Positions 1 to 8,800 of a DNA stretch of 35,569 nt are shown here, one piece after another; positions within the stretch are counted from its first letter, which is position 1, and each line of letters opens with the position of its first letter. Made by a program: the position numbers and the translations under genes. The stretch comes from Tissierellia bacterium (GTDB lineage: Bacteria > Bacillota > Clostridia > Tissierellales > Tepidimicrobiaceae), in assembly GCA_012728595.1 (NCBI GenBank), contig JAAYEU010000071.1:1-35569 (forward strand), given 5' to 3'. The notes under the pieces were generated by a model that was not told the origin of the DNA, did no database searches, and saw only the letters and a list, made by a program, of their open reading frames with translations.

Positions 1-270
1 ATAAGCCTAGAGGATATGAAGATAGTTGCTTATGTAGAAGATACTGAGGTTATTAAACAATTAGTCTCACTAGGAGTTGGGATAAGCTTTCTATCTTCAA
101 AGGCTGTAAATGACGATATTAAGTCGGGCAAATATAAGGCATATTATGTAAAGGGAGTAGACTTTAATCGAAAGTTTTATTTCGTTTACCATAATAAAAG
201 ACAGCTTTCACCTTTAAATAAAACCTTTAAAGACTTTATGCTTGACTATATAAAGAACAATTCCATATGA
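1..270 (+). CDS. LysR-family transcriptional regulator, C-terminal fragment
   Basis: The reading frame is open from the window edge and ends at 270, so this is the last ~90 residues of a longer gene. The pattern VAYVEDTEVIKQLVSLGVGISFLS followed by a basic Y/F-rich strand and a final helix (FKDFMLDYIKN) is that of the second half of the LysR substrate-binding domain, in which the effector-binding lobe closes on the 'G.GI..L' turn. The DNA-binding domain lies outside the window, so target genes and effector are unknown. A clear terminator follows 47 bases downstream. Family assignment is fairly sure; any more specific name would be a guess. Confidence 0.7.
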   Translation: MSLEDMKIVAYVEDTEVIKQLVSLGVGISFLSSKAVNDDIKSGKYKAYYVKGVDFNRKFYFVYHNKRQLSPLNKTFKDFMLDYIKNNSI

Positions 271-316
271 GGCTACAATGAAGTGTCTTCGTTGAAGAAC
301 CACATACCTTGATAAT

Positions 317-361
317 GAAGAAACCAAAGAGATAGTACCCTTGGTTTCTTCAAATTTTTTT
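317..361 (+). terminator. Rho-independent terminator of the LysR-type gene
   Basis: An 11-bp perfect stem (GAAGAAACCAA at 317-327 with TTGGTTTCTTC at 341-351) is followed by AAATTTTTTTT on the plus strand. No T run follows on the minus strand, so it serves the plus-strand gene. The stem overlaps the stop codon of the converging response-regulator gene. Confidence 0.85.
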
Positions 362-1006
362 GATGTCATTTTTGAAGGCAAAAATGGCAGCCTGAATCCT
401 ATCATTAACATCCAGCTTTTTAAATATGCTAGATACGTGATTCTTTACTGTTTTTTCACTGATAAATAGCTTGTCAGCTATGTCCTTATTACTCAGTCCT
501 TCTGCAATTAATGATAGTACCTCATATTCCCTCTTGGTTAATTGTCTAATCTTATCTAATTCCTTATTGCTATCTTTTTCTTCTAATCCCTCCACTAGCA
601 TAGAGGCTATACTTGGCTGAATGTACGTTTTTCCCATATTTACATCCCTTATAGCCTTTATTAGGCTATCTGCATCTGAATCCTTTAACACATAACCATC
701 CGCCCCTATTTTCATGGTTTCAAATAGGTATTCTCTATCCTCATGGATGGTTAACATGATTATTTTAGACACGGTTCCTAAATCCTTTAGTCTTCTTAAA
801 ACTTCGATTCCATTCATACTAGGCATGTTTATATCCAATAGTATAACGTCTGGATTGTACTCAAGAGCTTTTTTAACAGTCTCTTCTCCATCACCACTTT
901 GAGCAATTACTGCTATATCTTCTTCCAGCTCTAGCAGCTGTTTAAGTCCTTGACGCATTAATACATGATCGTCGGCAATCATTAAAGAAATTTTTTCAGC
1001 AACCAT
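350..1006 (-). CDS. NarL/DegU-type response regulator
   Basis: The 218 residues give a receiver domain plus a LuxR-type helix-turn-helix, the standard NarL/FixJ/DegU architecture and length. The receiver (about 5-122) has the acidic pair D12-D13, phospho-acceptor D58 in LLDINMP, T86 in IIMLT and K108 in YVLKD. The DNA-binding domain (about 150-212) has [20 protein letters not shown] and the recognition segment [16 protein letters not shown]. Phosphorylation by the adjacent DegS-like kinase should promote dimerisation and DNA binding. The ATG lies one base after the kinase stop codon, with GGAGG inside the end of the kinase gene, so the two are co-translated. It resembles DegU most, but orthology to degU is not proved. 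Confidence 0.93.
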   Translation of the reverse strand: MVAEKISLMIADDHVLMRQGLKQLLELEEDIAVIAQSGDGEETVKKALEYNPDVILLDINMPSMNGIEVLRRLKDLGTVSKIIMLTIHEDREYLFETMKIGADGYVLKDSDADSLIKAIRDVNMGKTYIQPSIASMLVEGLEEKDSNKELDKIRQLTKREYEVLSLIAEGLSNKDIADKLFISEKTVKNHVSSIFKKLDVNDRIQAAIFAFKNDIKKI

Positions 1007-1007
1007 A

Positions 1008-2174
1008 TCAAATATCCTCCTCTGGTAACATTATGAAAATATTGATTCTAGTTCCTTTTCCTTTAACGGATTTTATATCTATCTTCCCATTTAATAGATC
1101 TACCCTTTCTCTTATGCTAATTAAGCCAAAACCTCCTATGATGCCTGTACTAGATTTTTCTACTTCTTCTACATCAAAGCCAATTCCATTGTCTATTATG
1201 GACAAATTCAACCTTTTAAGGGAATATTCCAGATACACTCTTGCTTCCGTGGCTTCTGCATGCTTGTAGATGTTATTTAAAGATTCCTGGATTATCCTAA
1301 ATATAGCAGTCTCAATACTGGGGTTTAAATTAATCGGATCCCCTAGGACATTAAACTTAACTGGTATTCCAGTATGTTTGGTGAAGTTATGGATATATCT
1401 TTCCATAGTGGGTATTAGGCCTAGATCATCTAAGGACATTGGCCTTAAATCATAAATGGTCTTTCTCAAGTCCTGTAGAGTGGATCTTACTATTTTTTTT
1501 AGGTTCTGTAGCTCTTCTTTAGACTTCTCTTTGTCAATATCTATTAACCTTTCACATATTTCCGTCTTTATTAGTATGTTAGCCATTGATTGGGCTGGCC
1601 CATCATGCATATCTCTGGCTAAACGCTGCCTTTCCTCTTCCTGAGCTTCGATTATCTTTATACCCAAAGCCTGCCTTTTATTCAAATGCTCTACAGTAAA
1701 GATAATCTCATCTAAATTCCCTTTTAGATACTCCGTAACCACGCTGACGGATTTTCTCACCTTTTCGGCCTTATTAAACACCCTTATGGCAGACCTTAAT
1801 CTTAGCTCTAATTCCTTTCGCTTTTCTAAAAACCGTTTTTCTTCTTCTCTTTTTAAGTACAATTTGATTCTGGCTTCATTAGCCTTGTCGTAGACATCTT
1901 TTAATTCTGCTTCCGTATAGATACCAAAGTTTTTACTTACATTGGCTAAGTAGGCCTTGGTCTTCTTTTCTTCAACCTCCAAATAATCCACTTCTCTTAT
2001 TAGCTTGTCCACCTGCTTTTTAATTTGGGATAACTCCATTTCGATTCTTTTAACATCTTCTCTTGCATGTTCGACAATTTCCGTAATCTCTTCTTTATTG
2101 TTTTCTATGGAATGAATGGTTTCCTTTAATATCTCGTTGATTCGTTCAACCCTTAAAGAAAGACTTGTCACCAC
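1008..2174 (-). CDS. DegS-type cytoplasmic sensor histidine kinase
   Basis: At 388 residues with no membrane segment, this is a soluble kinase of DegS architecture. A long charged coiled coil (about 5-160) precedes a HisKA_3 dimerisation/phosphoacceptor region with [15 protein letters not shown] (H190) and an HATPase_c domain with the N box at 296-306 ([11 protein letters not shown]), DNGIGF at 328-333 and a glycine-rich G box near 347-351. It autophosphorylates on His190 and should pass the phosphate to the response regulator encoded immediately downstream. The start is GTG directly after the TAA of the CheW-like gene; a second GTG codon follows at once and is slightly better spaced from the AGAGGTG site. 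The input signal is not evident, but the upstream CheW-like protein is an obvious candidate partner. Confidence 0.92.
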   Translation of the reverse strand: MVTSLSLRVERINEILKETIHSIENNKEEITEIVEHAREDVKRIEMELSQIKKQVDKLIREVDYLEVEEKKTKAYLANVSKNFGIYTEAELKDVYDKANEARIKLYLKREEEKRFLEKRKELELRLRSAIRVFNKAEKVRKSVSVVTEYLKGNLDEIIFTVEHLNKRQALGIKIIEAQEEERQRLARDMHDGPAQSMANILIKTEICERLIDIDKEKSKEELQNLKKIVRSTLQDLRKTIYDLRPMSLDDLGLIPTMERYIHNFTKHTGIPVKFNVLGDPINLNPSIETAIFRIIQESLNNIYKHAEATEARVYLEYSLKRLNLSIIDNGIGFDVEEVEKSSTGIIGGFGLISIRERVDLLNGKIDIKSVKGKGTRINIFIMLPEEDI

Positions 2175-2648
2175 TTACACCTCTTGTTCTATTTCCATCT
2201 TTTCTATCTGTTGCTTTTCTTCATCTGTTAATATATTGTGTAGATCTAATAGAATCAATAGCCTTTCTTCCCCTATCTTGCCCACACCTGTAATAAATCT
2301 CCTATCAACTTCGGAAATTATATCTGGCGTCGGATCAATTTGTTCATCCTCAATTACCATGGTTTGAGAAGCTTCATCTACAACAAAACCCACGTCCTTA
2401 TCATCAAAAGTTATAACTATTATTCTGGTATCCTTTGTAATTTCTGAACCAGAAAGGTTGAGTCGCTTTTTAAGATTTATTATGGGTATAACCTTTCCCC
2501 TGTAATTGATTATACCCTCTACAAACTCAGGGGTATTGGGTACATTTACCGATTCCTGGTAGGGGATTATTTCCTTAACATTCATAATGTCGATTCCAAA
2601 TTCCTCAGAATTCAAATTAAAGATTACGTATTGGTTTTCAGCCAACAT
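2175..2648 (-). CDS. CheW-like coupling protein
   Basis: The 157 residues cover one complete CheW domain: YVIFNLNSEEFGIDIMNVKEI at the N terminus, IINYRGKVIPIINLKKRL in the middle, and VDEASQTMVI plus ILLDLHNIL towards the C terminus. CheW proteins normally couple methyl-accepting receptors to the CheA kinase. No CheA, receptor or other chemotaxis gene is nearby. The gene is first in an operon with a DegS-like kinase and a DegU-like regulator and abuts the kinase gene with no spacer (TAA then GTG). The start is a good ATG behind AAAGGAGGGAGC. It may bring a receptor signal to the DegS-like kinase, or bind chemoreceptors as a second CheW; the sequence does not decide. Confidence 0.9.
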   Translation of the reverse strand: MLAENQYVIFNLNSEEFGIDIMNVKEIIPYQESVNVPNTPEFVEGIINYRGKVIPIINLKKRLNLSGSEITKDTRIIVITFDDKDVGFVVDEASQTMVIEDEQIDPTPDIISEVDRRFITGVGKIGEERLLILLDLHNILTDEEKQQIEKMEIEQEV

Positions 2649-2715
2649 GCTCCCTCCTTTATTTCTACTTTATAATAATATTCTACAAAAATCCTCTTTA
2701 CCCTTCTATAATTTA

Positions 2716-3849
2716 TTAATTTGCATAAAGATTAAGTTTGTCCTTTATCCTGTATTCTAATTTTTTTCCTATATTGTAATTTACCCTTTTACCAGCCCTT
2801 AAATATTTAGATATATCTCCATCAAATCTTATATTTTGTCCAAATAATATTAACTCGAAAAATCCCTTTATTCTATTTAAAACAAACTTATTATCTTCTA
2901 TTATACCATTTTCTACATAATCGGCCAAAATCAAACTTAAGGCTTCTATAACCTTGTTCTCATCAAAATCTTTAAAGTTAGAATTAGAAAAGTCGGTATA
3001 TTCATCGATAAAATATACTTCCCTTTCTTTTGCCTCCTGTAAAATCCTCTTAGTATATCCAATTATACACTCATTGCCTACACATCTTCCGCATCTTCCT
3101 TCCCCAAGACAAATATCCTCTACCTTTCTTTCCATGATATTACTCTTAATATATAGATGGTCTGCTACCTTTTTGATAGGGGAGTATGTATCCTTTTCCC
3201 TTTCCAATATAAGCCTTCTTGTAAGAATGAAATGAATGATCATAATTACTACAAAGTAAAACTTAATGTGATTTAATTCTAATACATTTATCGGTAACCA
3301 ATGGTAAAGCTTTAGCGTTCCAACCAAAATAAACAGAATGGATGAGATTATTTTTGCTGAAATATCGGGTATTTTTTCCCCAATTTTGCTGCCCGCTAAG
3401 ATACCTAATCCACTAGTTGCAATCATTCCTGATATTGTACCCAAAAGGGTTATCATAGGCTCCCTTCCTTCAGCTGACAAGGCCATAGCAGTCAATTGAG
3501 TTTTATCGCCAAATTCTCCTAGGAAGAAGACAATGGCTACTGTTGTAATGGGACCAAAGGAGGTTTTTCTGCCTGTTACTTCAATTTCCTCCCTCCTTAA
3601 AGCCAAAAAACCGAAAATAATAAACATACAACCTGCTATAGATTGAATTACATCCATCGGTACCATTTTAGATAAATAATTGCCCAGGATTATGGCTAAT
3701 CCATGATTTAGAAACACCCCTATAGATACACCCAGCAAGACCTGACTAATTTTATATCTGGTTGCAAAGGTCATAGCTATTATCTGGGACTTATCTCCCA
3801 TTTCCGATATAAATATTAAGAAAAACGTCTTAAACAGTTCTTTTATCAT
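2716..3849 (-). CDS. GDT1/UPF0016 (TMEM165-type) cation transporter with cysteine-containing C-terminal extension
   Basis: The first ~190 residues hold two repeats with the family signature: E16-MGDKS and E112-FGDKT, each in a hydrophobic helix. The family exports Mn2+ or exchanges Ca2+/Mn2+ for protons. Ordinary members end after about 190-220 residues. This one has 377: a further hydrophobic helix (about 196-212) leads into ~165 charged residues containing C247-x5-C253-x2-C256-x4-C261, a possible metal or Fe-S binding knuckle, and then a helical tail that I do not recognise. The start is ATG behind GAAGGAG. A 240-base upstream region carries a terminator-like hairpin, so conditional expression is likely. 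Membrane location and family are sure; the ion is inferred from the family. Confidence 0.88.
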   Translation of the reverse strand: MIKELFKTFFLIFISEMGDKSQIIAMTFATRYKISQVLLGVSIGVFLNHGLAIILGNYLSKMVPMDVIQSIAGCMFIIFGFLALRREEIEVTGRKTSFGPITTVAIVFFLGEFGDKTQLTAMALSAEGREPMITLLGTISGMIATSGLGILAGSKIGEKIPDISAKIISSILFILVGTLKLYHWLPINVLELNHIKFYFVVIMIIHFILTRRLILEREKDTYSPIKKVADHLYIKSNIMERKVEDICLGEGRCGRCVGNECIIGYTKRILQEAKEREVYFIDEYTDFSNSNFKDFDENKVIEALSLILADYVENGIIEDNKFVLNRIKGFFELILFGQNIRFDGDISKYLRAGKRVNYNIGKKLEYRIKDKLNLYAN

Positions 3850-4089
3850 GTTCTTCTCCTTCTTCTAACTTAATTTATAGTATATATTAATTATAAATTT
3901 GTAGGCCTATAAAAAGACTTCTAGAAAGGGATTGTTTAAAATCTTTTTAGTTTATTATTAAGTCCCTCCAGCACAAAAAAGCTTTAGTTCAATAGTAACC
4001 CCTATTGAACTAAAGGTCATCTCCTTTTATCGACTCATTTTAACACATTAACAAGTTAAAGCATAAAACCACAGGCTTATCTGTGGTTT
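3850..4089 (-). promoter_or_regulatory. Leader/intergenic region upstream of the GDT1-like gene
   Basis: This 240-base region between thpR and the exporter gene holds two separate minus-strand hairpins: one next to the thpR stop (see the terminator at 4064-4090) and a stronger one with a T run at 3975-4015, about 125 bases before the exporter start. A TAAAAT box near 4036-4041 could be the -10 of a promoter lying between them, without a convincing -35. The remainder is AT-rich with no recognised riboswitch. The layout suggests a leader ending in an attenuator, but a small terminated RNA fits equally well. Confidence 0.4.
3975..4015 (-). terminator. Strong intrinsic terminator-like hairpin in the GDT1 leader
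   Basis: A perfect 14-bp stem (CTTTAGTTCAATAG at 3982-3995 with its complement at 4002-4015, six-base loop) is followed on the minus strand by CTTTTTTG. There is no T run on the other side, so it acts only on minus-strand transcripts, that is, on those heading into the exporter gene. Confidence 0.8.
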
Positions 4090-4090
4090 T
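4064..4090 (-). terminator. Terminator hairpin at the end of thpR
   Basis: AAAACCACAG and CTGTGGTTTT form a 10-bp stem around a six-base loop, starting at the thpR stop codon. The T run is mostly inside the stem, so termination may be moderate. The element is near-symmetrical. Confidence 0.6.
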
Positions 4091-4650
4091 TATTCCCCTT
4101 TAAACTTATGGATTTTTATTGGAGTATAGACCCTTTTTCTCATAATCTCCTCACTTTTCATTAGGCTGATATTATCTAATAAAAAATCTCTACCCAGTTT
4201 ATAATGGATAAGTTCCTCTAATTTATCAAAGGAATAAGATGTTCTTATCCTTCTTCCTAGCGTAATATGGGGGGTGAATTTCCTTCTTTCCATGGGGTAT
4301 CCGATCTTTTTCATCTCCCTCTCCATTATATCATATAGGCGGAATAGTTGGTCTAATTCTCCCCTTACTCCCAACCAAAGAACCCTATATTCCCCATTTA
4401 CATGATTGAAATAGCCTAAATTGTCTAAAGTAAGGGAAATTGGTGTAGTTTCAATGGCTATGCCTTTAATAACTTCATCTATTCTCTCAGCTTCTTCCTC
4501 CCTTATATTCCCTAAAAACTTTAAAGTTATGTGGAAATTAGATTGGGGAACCCAACTACCCCTTTTAGAATTATCTTTTAAAAGCTTTTGAATTCCATAC
4601 AACTCTTCCTTTAGTTGCTCATCTAAATCCAAGGCTATAAAGGCTCTCAT
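4090..4650 (-). CDS. thpR: RNA 2',3'-cyclic phosphodiesterase (ThpR/LigT family)
   Basis: The 186 residues match the 2H phosphoesterase family in length and motifs: the start MRAFIALDLDEQLKEEL, the first HxT in FHITLKFLG (H40, T42) and the second in FTPHITLGRR (H128, T130). The two His-x-Thr motifs face each other in a bilobal cleft and hydrolyse 2',3'-cyclic phosphates, giving 2'-phosphomonoester RNA ends; some members have weak 2'-5' RNA ligase activity. The gene starts 13 bases after the LacI-type regulator ends and is probably transcribed with it. No functional link between the two is obvious. Confidence 0.93.
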   Translation of the reverse strand: MRAFIALDLDEQLKEELYGIQKLLKDNSKRGSWVPQSNFHITLKFLGNIREEEAERIDEVIKGIAIETTPISLTLDNLGYFNHVNGEYRVLWLGVRGELDQLFRLYDIMEREMKKIGYPMERRKFTPHITLGRRIRTSYSFDKLEELIHYKLGRDFLLDNISLMKSEEIMRKRVYTPIKIHKFKGE

Positions 4651-4663
4651 ATATACATCACCA

Positions 4664-5674
4664 TCATACTTTTCTACAGCTTTCCCTTTCCATTATCCTA
4701 ATGGGTAGATAGATATGCTCCTTTTCCACCTCTTCATTCTTTAGGATTTTAATGATTCTCCTAATAGCAACGGCCCCAATATCATAGTAGGGTTCCTTTA
4801 CAGTGGTAAGCCGAGGCCTATATATAGAGGCTATCTTCGTATCCCCATATCCACAAACGGAAATATCATGGGGAACTTTAATCCCGTTGTCATAGCAGTA
4901 GTTTAAAAACCCTATGGCCAATTCATCTTGGCAACAGAATACGGCAGTAATATCATTTTCCTTAATTAGCTTTGCCACTTCCTCTCCCATATTATAGCCA
5001 TCTTCTATGCCAAATCCACTGCTGGAATATACATGTCCCTTTACCCCTTCGGTGTCCTCTAAAGCCTTTATATATCCATCTATTTTAAATTTTTCTAAGG
5101 AAGTTTCATTGTCTTCATTATTGGTAACGTATAATATATTCTTATGGCCTAAGGACAATAGATATTTTGTCATTTCAAAGGCTGCTTCATAATTATCAAT
5201 AGATACAGTAGGCTTATCTAAGCTATCATAATATCTATTCAAATAAACAAAGGGAATCTTATAGCCTTCTATTTCCTCTATTACATCCCAATTAGGCTTT
5301 TCTGAAACCAGTATTATACCTTCTACTTGTTTACTCATCAATAGCTGAGCAAATTTCTTTTCTGTATTTGGGTTTCCATAGCTGCTAGACAGAACTATGT
5401 CGTATTTATACATCCTCCCAACCTCTTCAACCCCTCTAACCATCTCTGCTACATAGGAGTTGCCTATATCCGTGATGATAACTCCAATTAGATTGGACCT
5501 TCTGGTGACTAGGCTTCTTGCCACCTGATTAGGCTTGTATCCTAACTCTTCTATTGCATCCAGTACCCTTTGCCTGGCTTCCCGGCTTACAGGCTTGGAA
5601 TTATTGATAACCCTTGATACGGTGGATATGGATACATTTGCCAACTTAGCTACATCCTTTATCGTAACCGACAT
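4664..5674 (-). CDS. LacI/GalR-family transcriptional regulator
   Basis: Starting at the ATG at 5674, which sits behind AGGGAGGTG, the protein has 336 residues; an in-frame start at 5701 would lack a binding site and put extra residues before the HTH. The N terminus is a textbook LacI helix-turn-helix (VTIKDVAKLANVSISTVSRV, then hinge helix NQVARSLVTRRSN). The rest is a type I periplasmic-binding-protein fold with SNLIGVIITDIGNSYVAEMV, the DNYEAAFEMTKYLLSLGH segment and a domain-closing segment ISVCGYGDTKIASIYRPRLTTV. It likely binds a sugar or nucleoside effector. No sugar transport or catabolic gene is in the window, so the ligand is unknown and it may act at distant sites or on itself. Confidence 0.93.
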   Translation of the reverse strand: MSVTIKDVAKLANVSISTVSRVINNSKPVSREARQRVLDAIEELGYKPNQVARSLVTRRSNLIGVIITDIGNSYVAEMVRGVEEVGRMYKYDIVLSSSYGNPNTEKKFAQLLMSKQVEGIILVSEKPNWDVIEEIEGYKIPFVYLNRYYDSLDKPTVSIDNYEAAFEMTKYLLSLGHKNILYVTNNEDNETSLEKFKIDGYIKALEDTEGVKGHVYSSSGFGIEDGYNMGEEVAKLIKENDITAVFCCQDELAIGFLNYCYDNGIKVPHDISVCGYGDTKIASIYRPRLTTVKEPYYDIGAVAIRRIIKILKNEEVEKEHIYLPIRIMERESCRKV

Positions 5675-5716
5675 CTCTACACCTCCCTTTTGCGAAACCA
5701 CTTAGATTTTTTACAT

Positions 5717-5725
5717 ATTATATCA
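5717..5725 (-). promoter_or_regulatory. Extended -10 promoter element of the LacI-type gene
   Basis: On the minus strand TGATATAAT is a perfect TGnTATAAT extended -10 element, about 43 bases before the start codon. No good -35 is visible, as is common for extended -10 promoters. Two TAGCTA half-palindromes lie just upstream (5744-5749 and 5760-5765, 16 bases apart) and might be an operator, but the evidence for that is thin. Confidence 0.6.
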
Positions 5726-5809
5726 TATTTCAACATGATTTAGTAGCTAAAGGCTATGGTAGCTAGTGTTATAGTAAAAGCAATTGTCCTACCCTAAAAT
5801 TATTTTTCC

Positions 5810-8800
5810 CTATTTGGATTTGTTATAATCTACCGTTCCCAATAAGGTGGAAAATATGTCACATAATGTTTTGGCTAGATTATAATTATTGTAGTCGAAT
5901 TCCTTTTCCTTTATGGGGACTGTAGCATAGACTACACCCTTGATCTGGTATTTAAATATCAATGGTATGGCTATTACCGATTGCCAATTTGGTGTCTTTA
6001 AGTTGAGATTTTCTTCACTTATACTTTCCCAGTCGATTAAGAATTCTCCCTCACCCTTATTTACAATCCTCTTAACTATGGTTTCGTTTAAAAAATCTGT
6101 TTCTACCCAATTTAAATTCTGTCTCCTTCTACCATAGGAATTAAGGATTTCTTTACTGCTGGGTTCGATTTCAATAAAGGCACAATTTTCCGCTTCTAAA
6201 ACCTCTATAACCCGGCCCAAGAAATTGAATATCTTGTCTTCATAGTCTATGTCTTCATTTGTTATTTTAATTACATCTAGCAGTGCTAAAATATTTCTTT
6301 GATCCCTATTTGTATTACCTGAAATAATCCCTGCTAATCGGTCTCCTCTGTTTAGGGTGTCGGCTAAATTTGTATCCCACATTATAACTCTATTTTTTCC
6401 TCTCTCCTTTGCACAATAAAGGGCCTGGTCTGCCTTTTCTATTAACTCCTCTTTAAACTGGCTATGGATAGGAAACATGGATATTCCAGTGCTTATGGTT
6501 ACCGCTTTCTCTATTGCAGGCAGCCTTATGTCCTCGATATTTTGTCTGATTTTTTCAGCTATGGTCTTAGCCTCGTCTTCCAACACATTTCTAAGTATTA
6601 TTATAAATTCTTCTCCACCATATCTTGCCACCAAGTCGGTACTTCTTATGCTTTTCTTTAATATCCTTCCTATTATGCTTAAAATTTCATCACCAGTCCT
6701 GTGACCATAGGTATCGTTTATCTCCTTAAATCCATCTAAATCCAACATTAAAACCGCAAAGGATTCCTCTTTCCGTTTAGCTTCCATCAGAATCTTGTTA
6801 AACTCGCTTTCATAATACTTTCTAGTATAGATACCCGTTAGCTTGTCTACATTGGAAAATACCCTTAATCTGTAATTGTCTATATTTATATATAGTATTT
6901 TGGCTAAAGAATTAACTAGATTTTGTCTTTCTTTATCAAATCTATTGAATACTCGCCCTGTTTCTAAGTAGACATATCCTTCTATTCTATTAGAACGGCC
7001 TACCACCTTCTTCCTTCTTTCTACACTAGGTGTTTCTGGCTGAATTAAGGGAACAAAAATGGGAACGCATATTATTGCCCTAATATTCTGTGGTAAAAAG
7101 TCCTTGTGTAAGCCTATAATATTGCTGCCCAAGCTGCTTAATAGTATTCCCCTGTCGTACCTACTCGATAAGGCCAGCAAATTCTCATTAGGCTTCCACT
7201 GATCCTTATCATCAAGGCTGGCAATGGGTATATAATCATCCTTTTCTTCATCATAGCTTAGAATAAATCCCTTTTGAGCTAGGGTCTCTTTGGATAGATA
7301 TTTCAAAATTAGATTTAAGTTAAATTGATAGTCATTTGTTAGTCTAGCTATTAATTCTTCAATGGAGGAAACATCCTTTATGTCCTCATATAGATAGTTT
7401 AATTTAGTAATCTTTATAAAATGCTCATCATCTATAAGATCGAATATGGAGTTATAATCAAAGTATATATCTATAGGCTCCTCAGCCTTCAAGTCATCTA
7501 TATATACAAAGTTTAACCTTTTATTGCTTATATTATAGATGGCCTCGGAAAGAATACGCTTTATGTCATCGGTCTTATGCCTTTTTATAAAGCTGATTTG
7601 TAGACTCCTCAAAGGCACCTTCTTTATTATGCTGTATATTAAATCTAAGGCCTCTAAAAGATAGTTTATAGCTTGATAATACTTCCCTTCCTTTGCAAAG
7701 TTAGTAGCTATTATGGTATTTAATAATATATCCAGATTTATTATATTGTGCTTTTTCATTTCCTTCTCTAGATTTTCTAAATACCTATTCCTGTCCTTAT
7801 CTCGCCTAGCACTATAGAGTAGTATCATTCTCAAATACTCCAACGGTAGTAAGGATAATTGCTTTCTTAATTCATTGTCTTCATCGATTATGTTGATTAA
7901 AAATTCATAATCATCTTCGAATAATGCTATCAAACCAAATTGCAGTAAGGAGTTCCTTCTTTGGAATATTAACCTGCTAGTCGTCAATTCGGCTAGCAGT
8001 TTTTCCATAGATTTTTTGTCATACTCTCCAGTTTTAAAGTATTTTACAAGAATAAGCCTTCTTTTAGACATTAGATATTCTATATTGTTAAAATCTTTAG
8101 AAAAATCTATGGCCTTATTGGAATATTCTATTGCCTTGTCCCATTGTCCAAAGGTAGAATAGAATTCACCGAGAAAGTTATAGTATTGTCCCACTATTTC
8201 GAAGCTAACGTTAGGGTTTTGAGCATAGCTTTCCTTCAAAATAGAATAACAATTATAACTGTGCCCATATTCTCCAGTAGCTAGATAGATTAGCCCTAGA
8301 TTGATGCTAGTTAAAAATATAATATTGGTATCCTTAATTTCTATTGCAATATTTCTTGCTTCTTCTATGTATTTTTTTGCTTCATTATAGTTTCCTAGAT
8401 TGCAATATACCTCTCCAATATTATTAAGAAATACCAACTTCAAATTTAACATGCCATATTTTTCAACAATCTCTAAGCCCTTTCGATAATACTCCATGGC
8501 CTCTTCATATTTACCGTTTTGAATGAATACGTTAGCAATATTATTGATGGGTTTGGTGGAATTGGTAAATTGGTCTGTAGCTTGAAAATATTTTATGCTC
8601 TCTTCATAGAATTCAATTGCAGCCTCTATATTCCCCTTAAAATATTCTACAAGACCCTTTAAGTTATAGATATCCCCCAATACTTCTTCTATTTTATTGT
8701 CCCTTGTAAAGCTTAATTGACCCTCTAGACTCCTTTCCATCTCATCCAATTTGCCTAAACTAAGCATGACCCTATTATATATTACTTCCGCCTTGGCTAT

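Noticed and set aside
3955-4024. A 20-codon leader ORF running through the GDT1 leader hairpin on the minus strand
   Set aside because: The AAAGGAG touches the ATG with no spacing, so initiation is unlikely.
3850-4089. yybP-ykoY manganese riboswitch in the GDT1 leader
   Set aside because: I searched for the conserved paired and internal-loop elements and did not find them; only the hairpins were present.
5744-5765. Two TAGCTA repeats upstream of the LacI-type gene as an operator
   Set aside because: Six-base palindromes 16 bases apart can arise by chance in AT-rich DNA, and they do not match the typical LacI-family palindrome.
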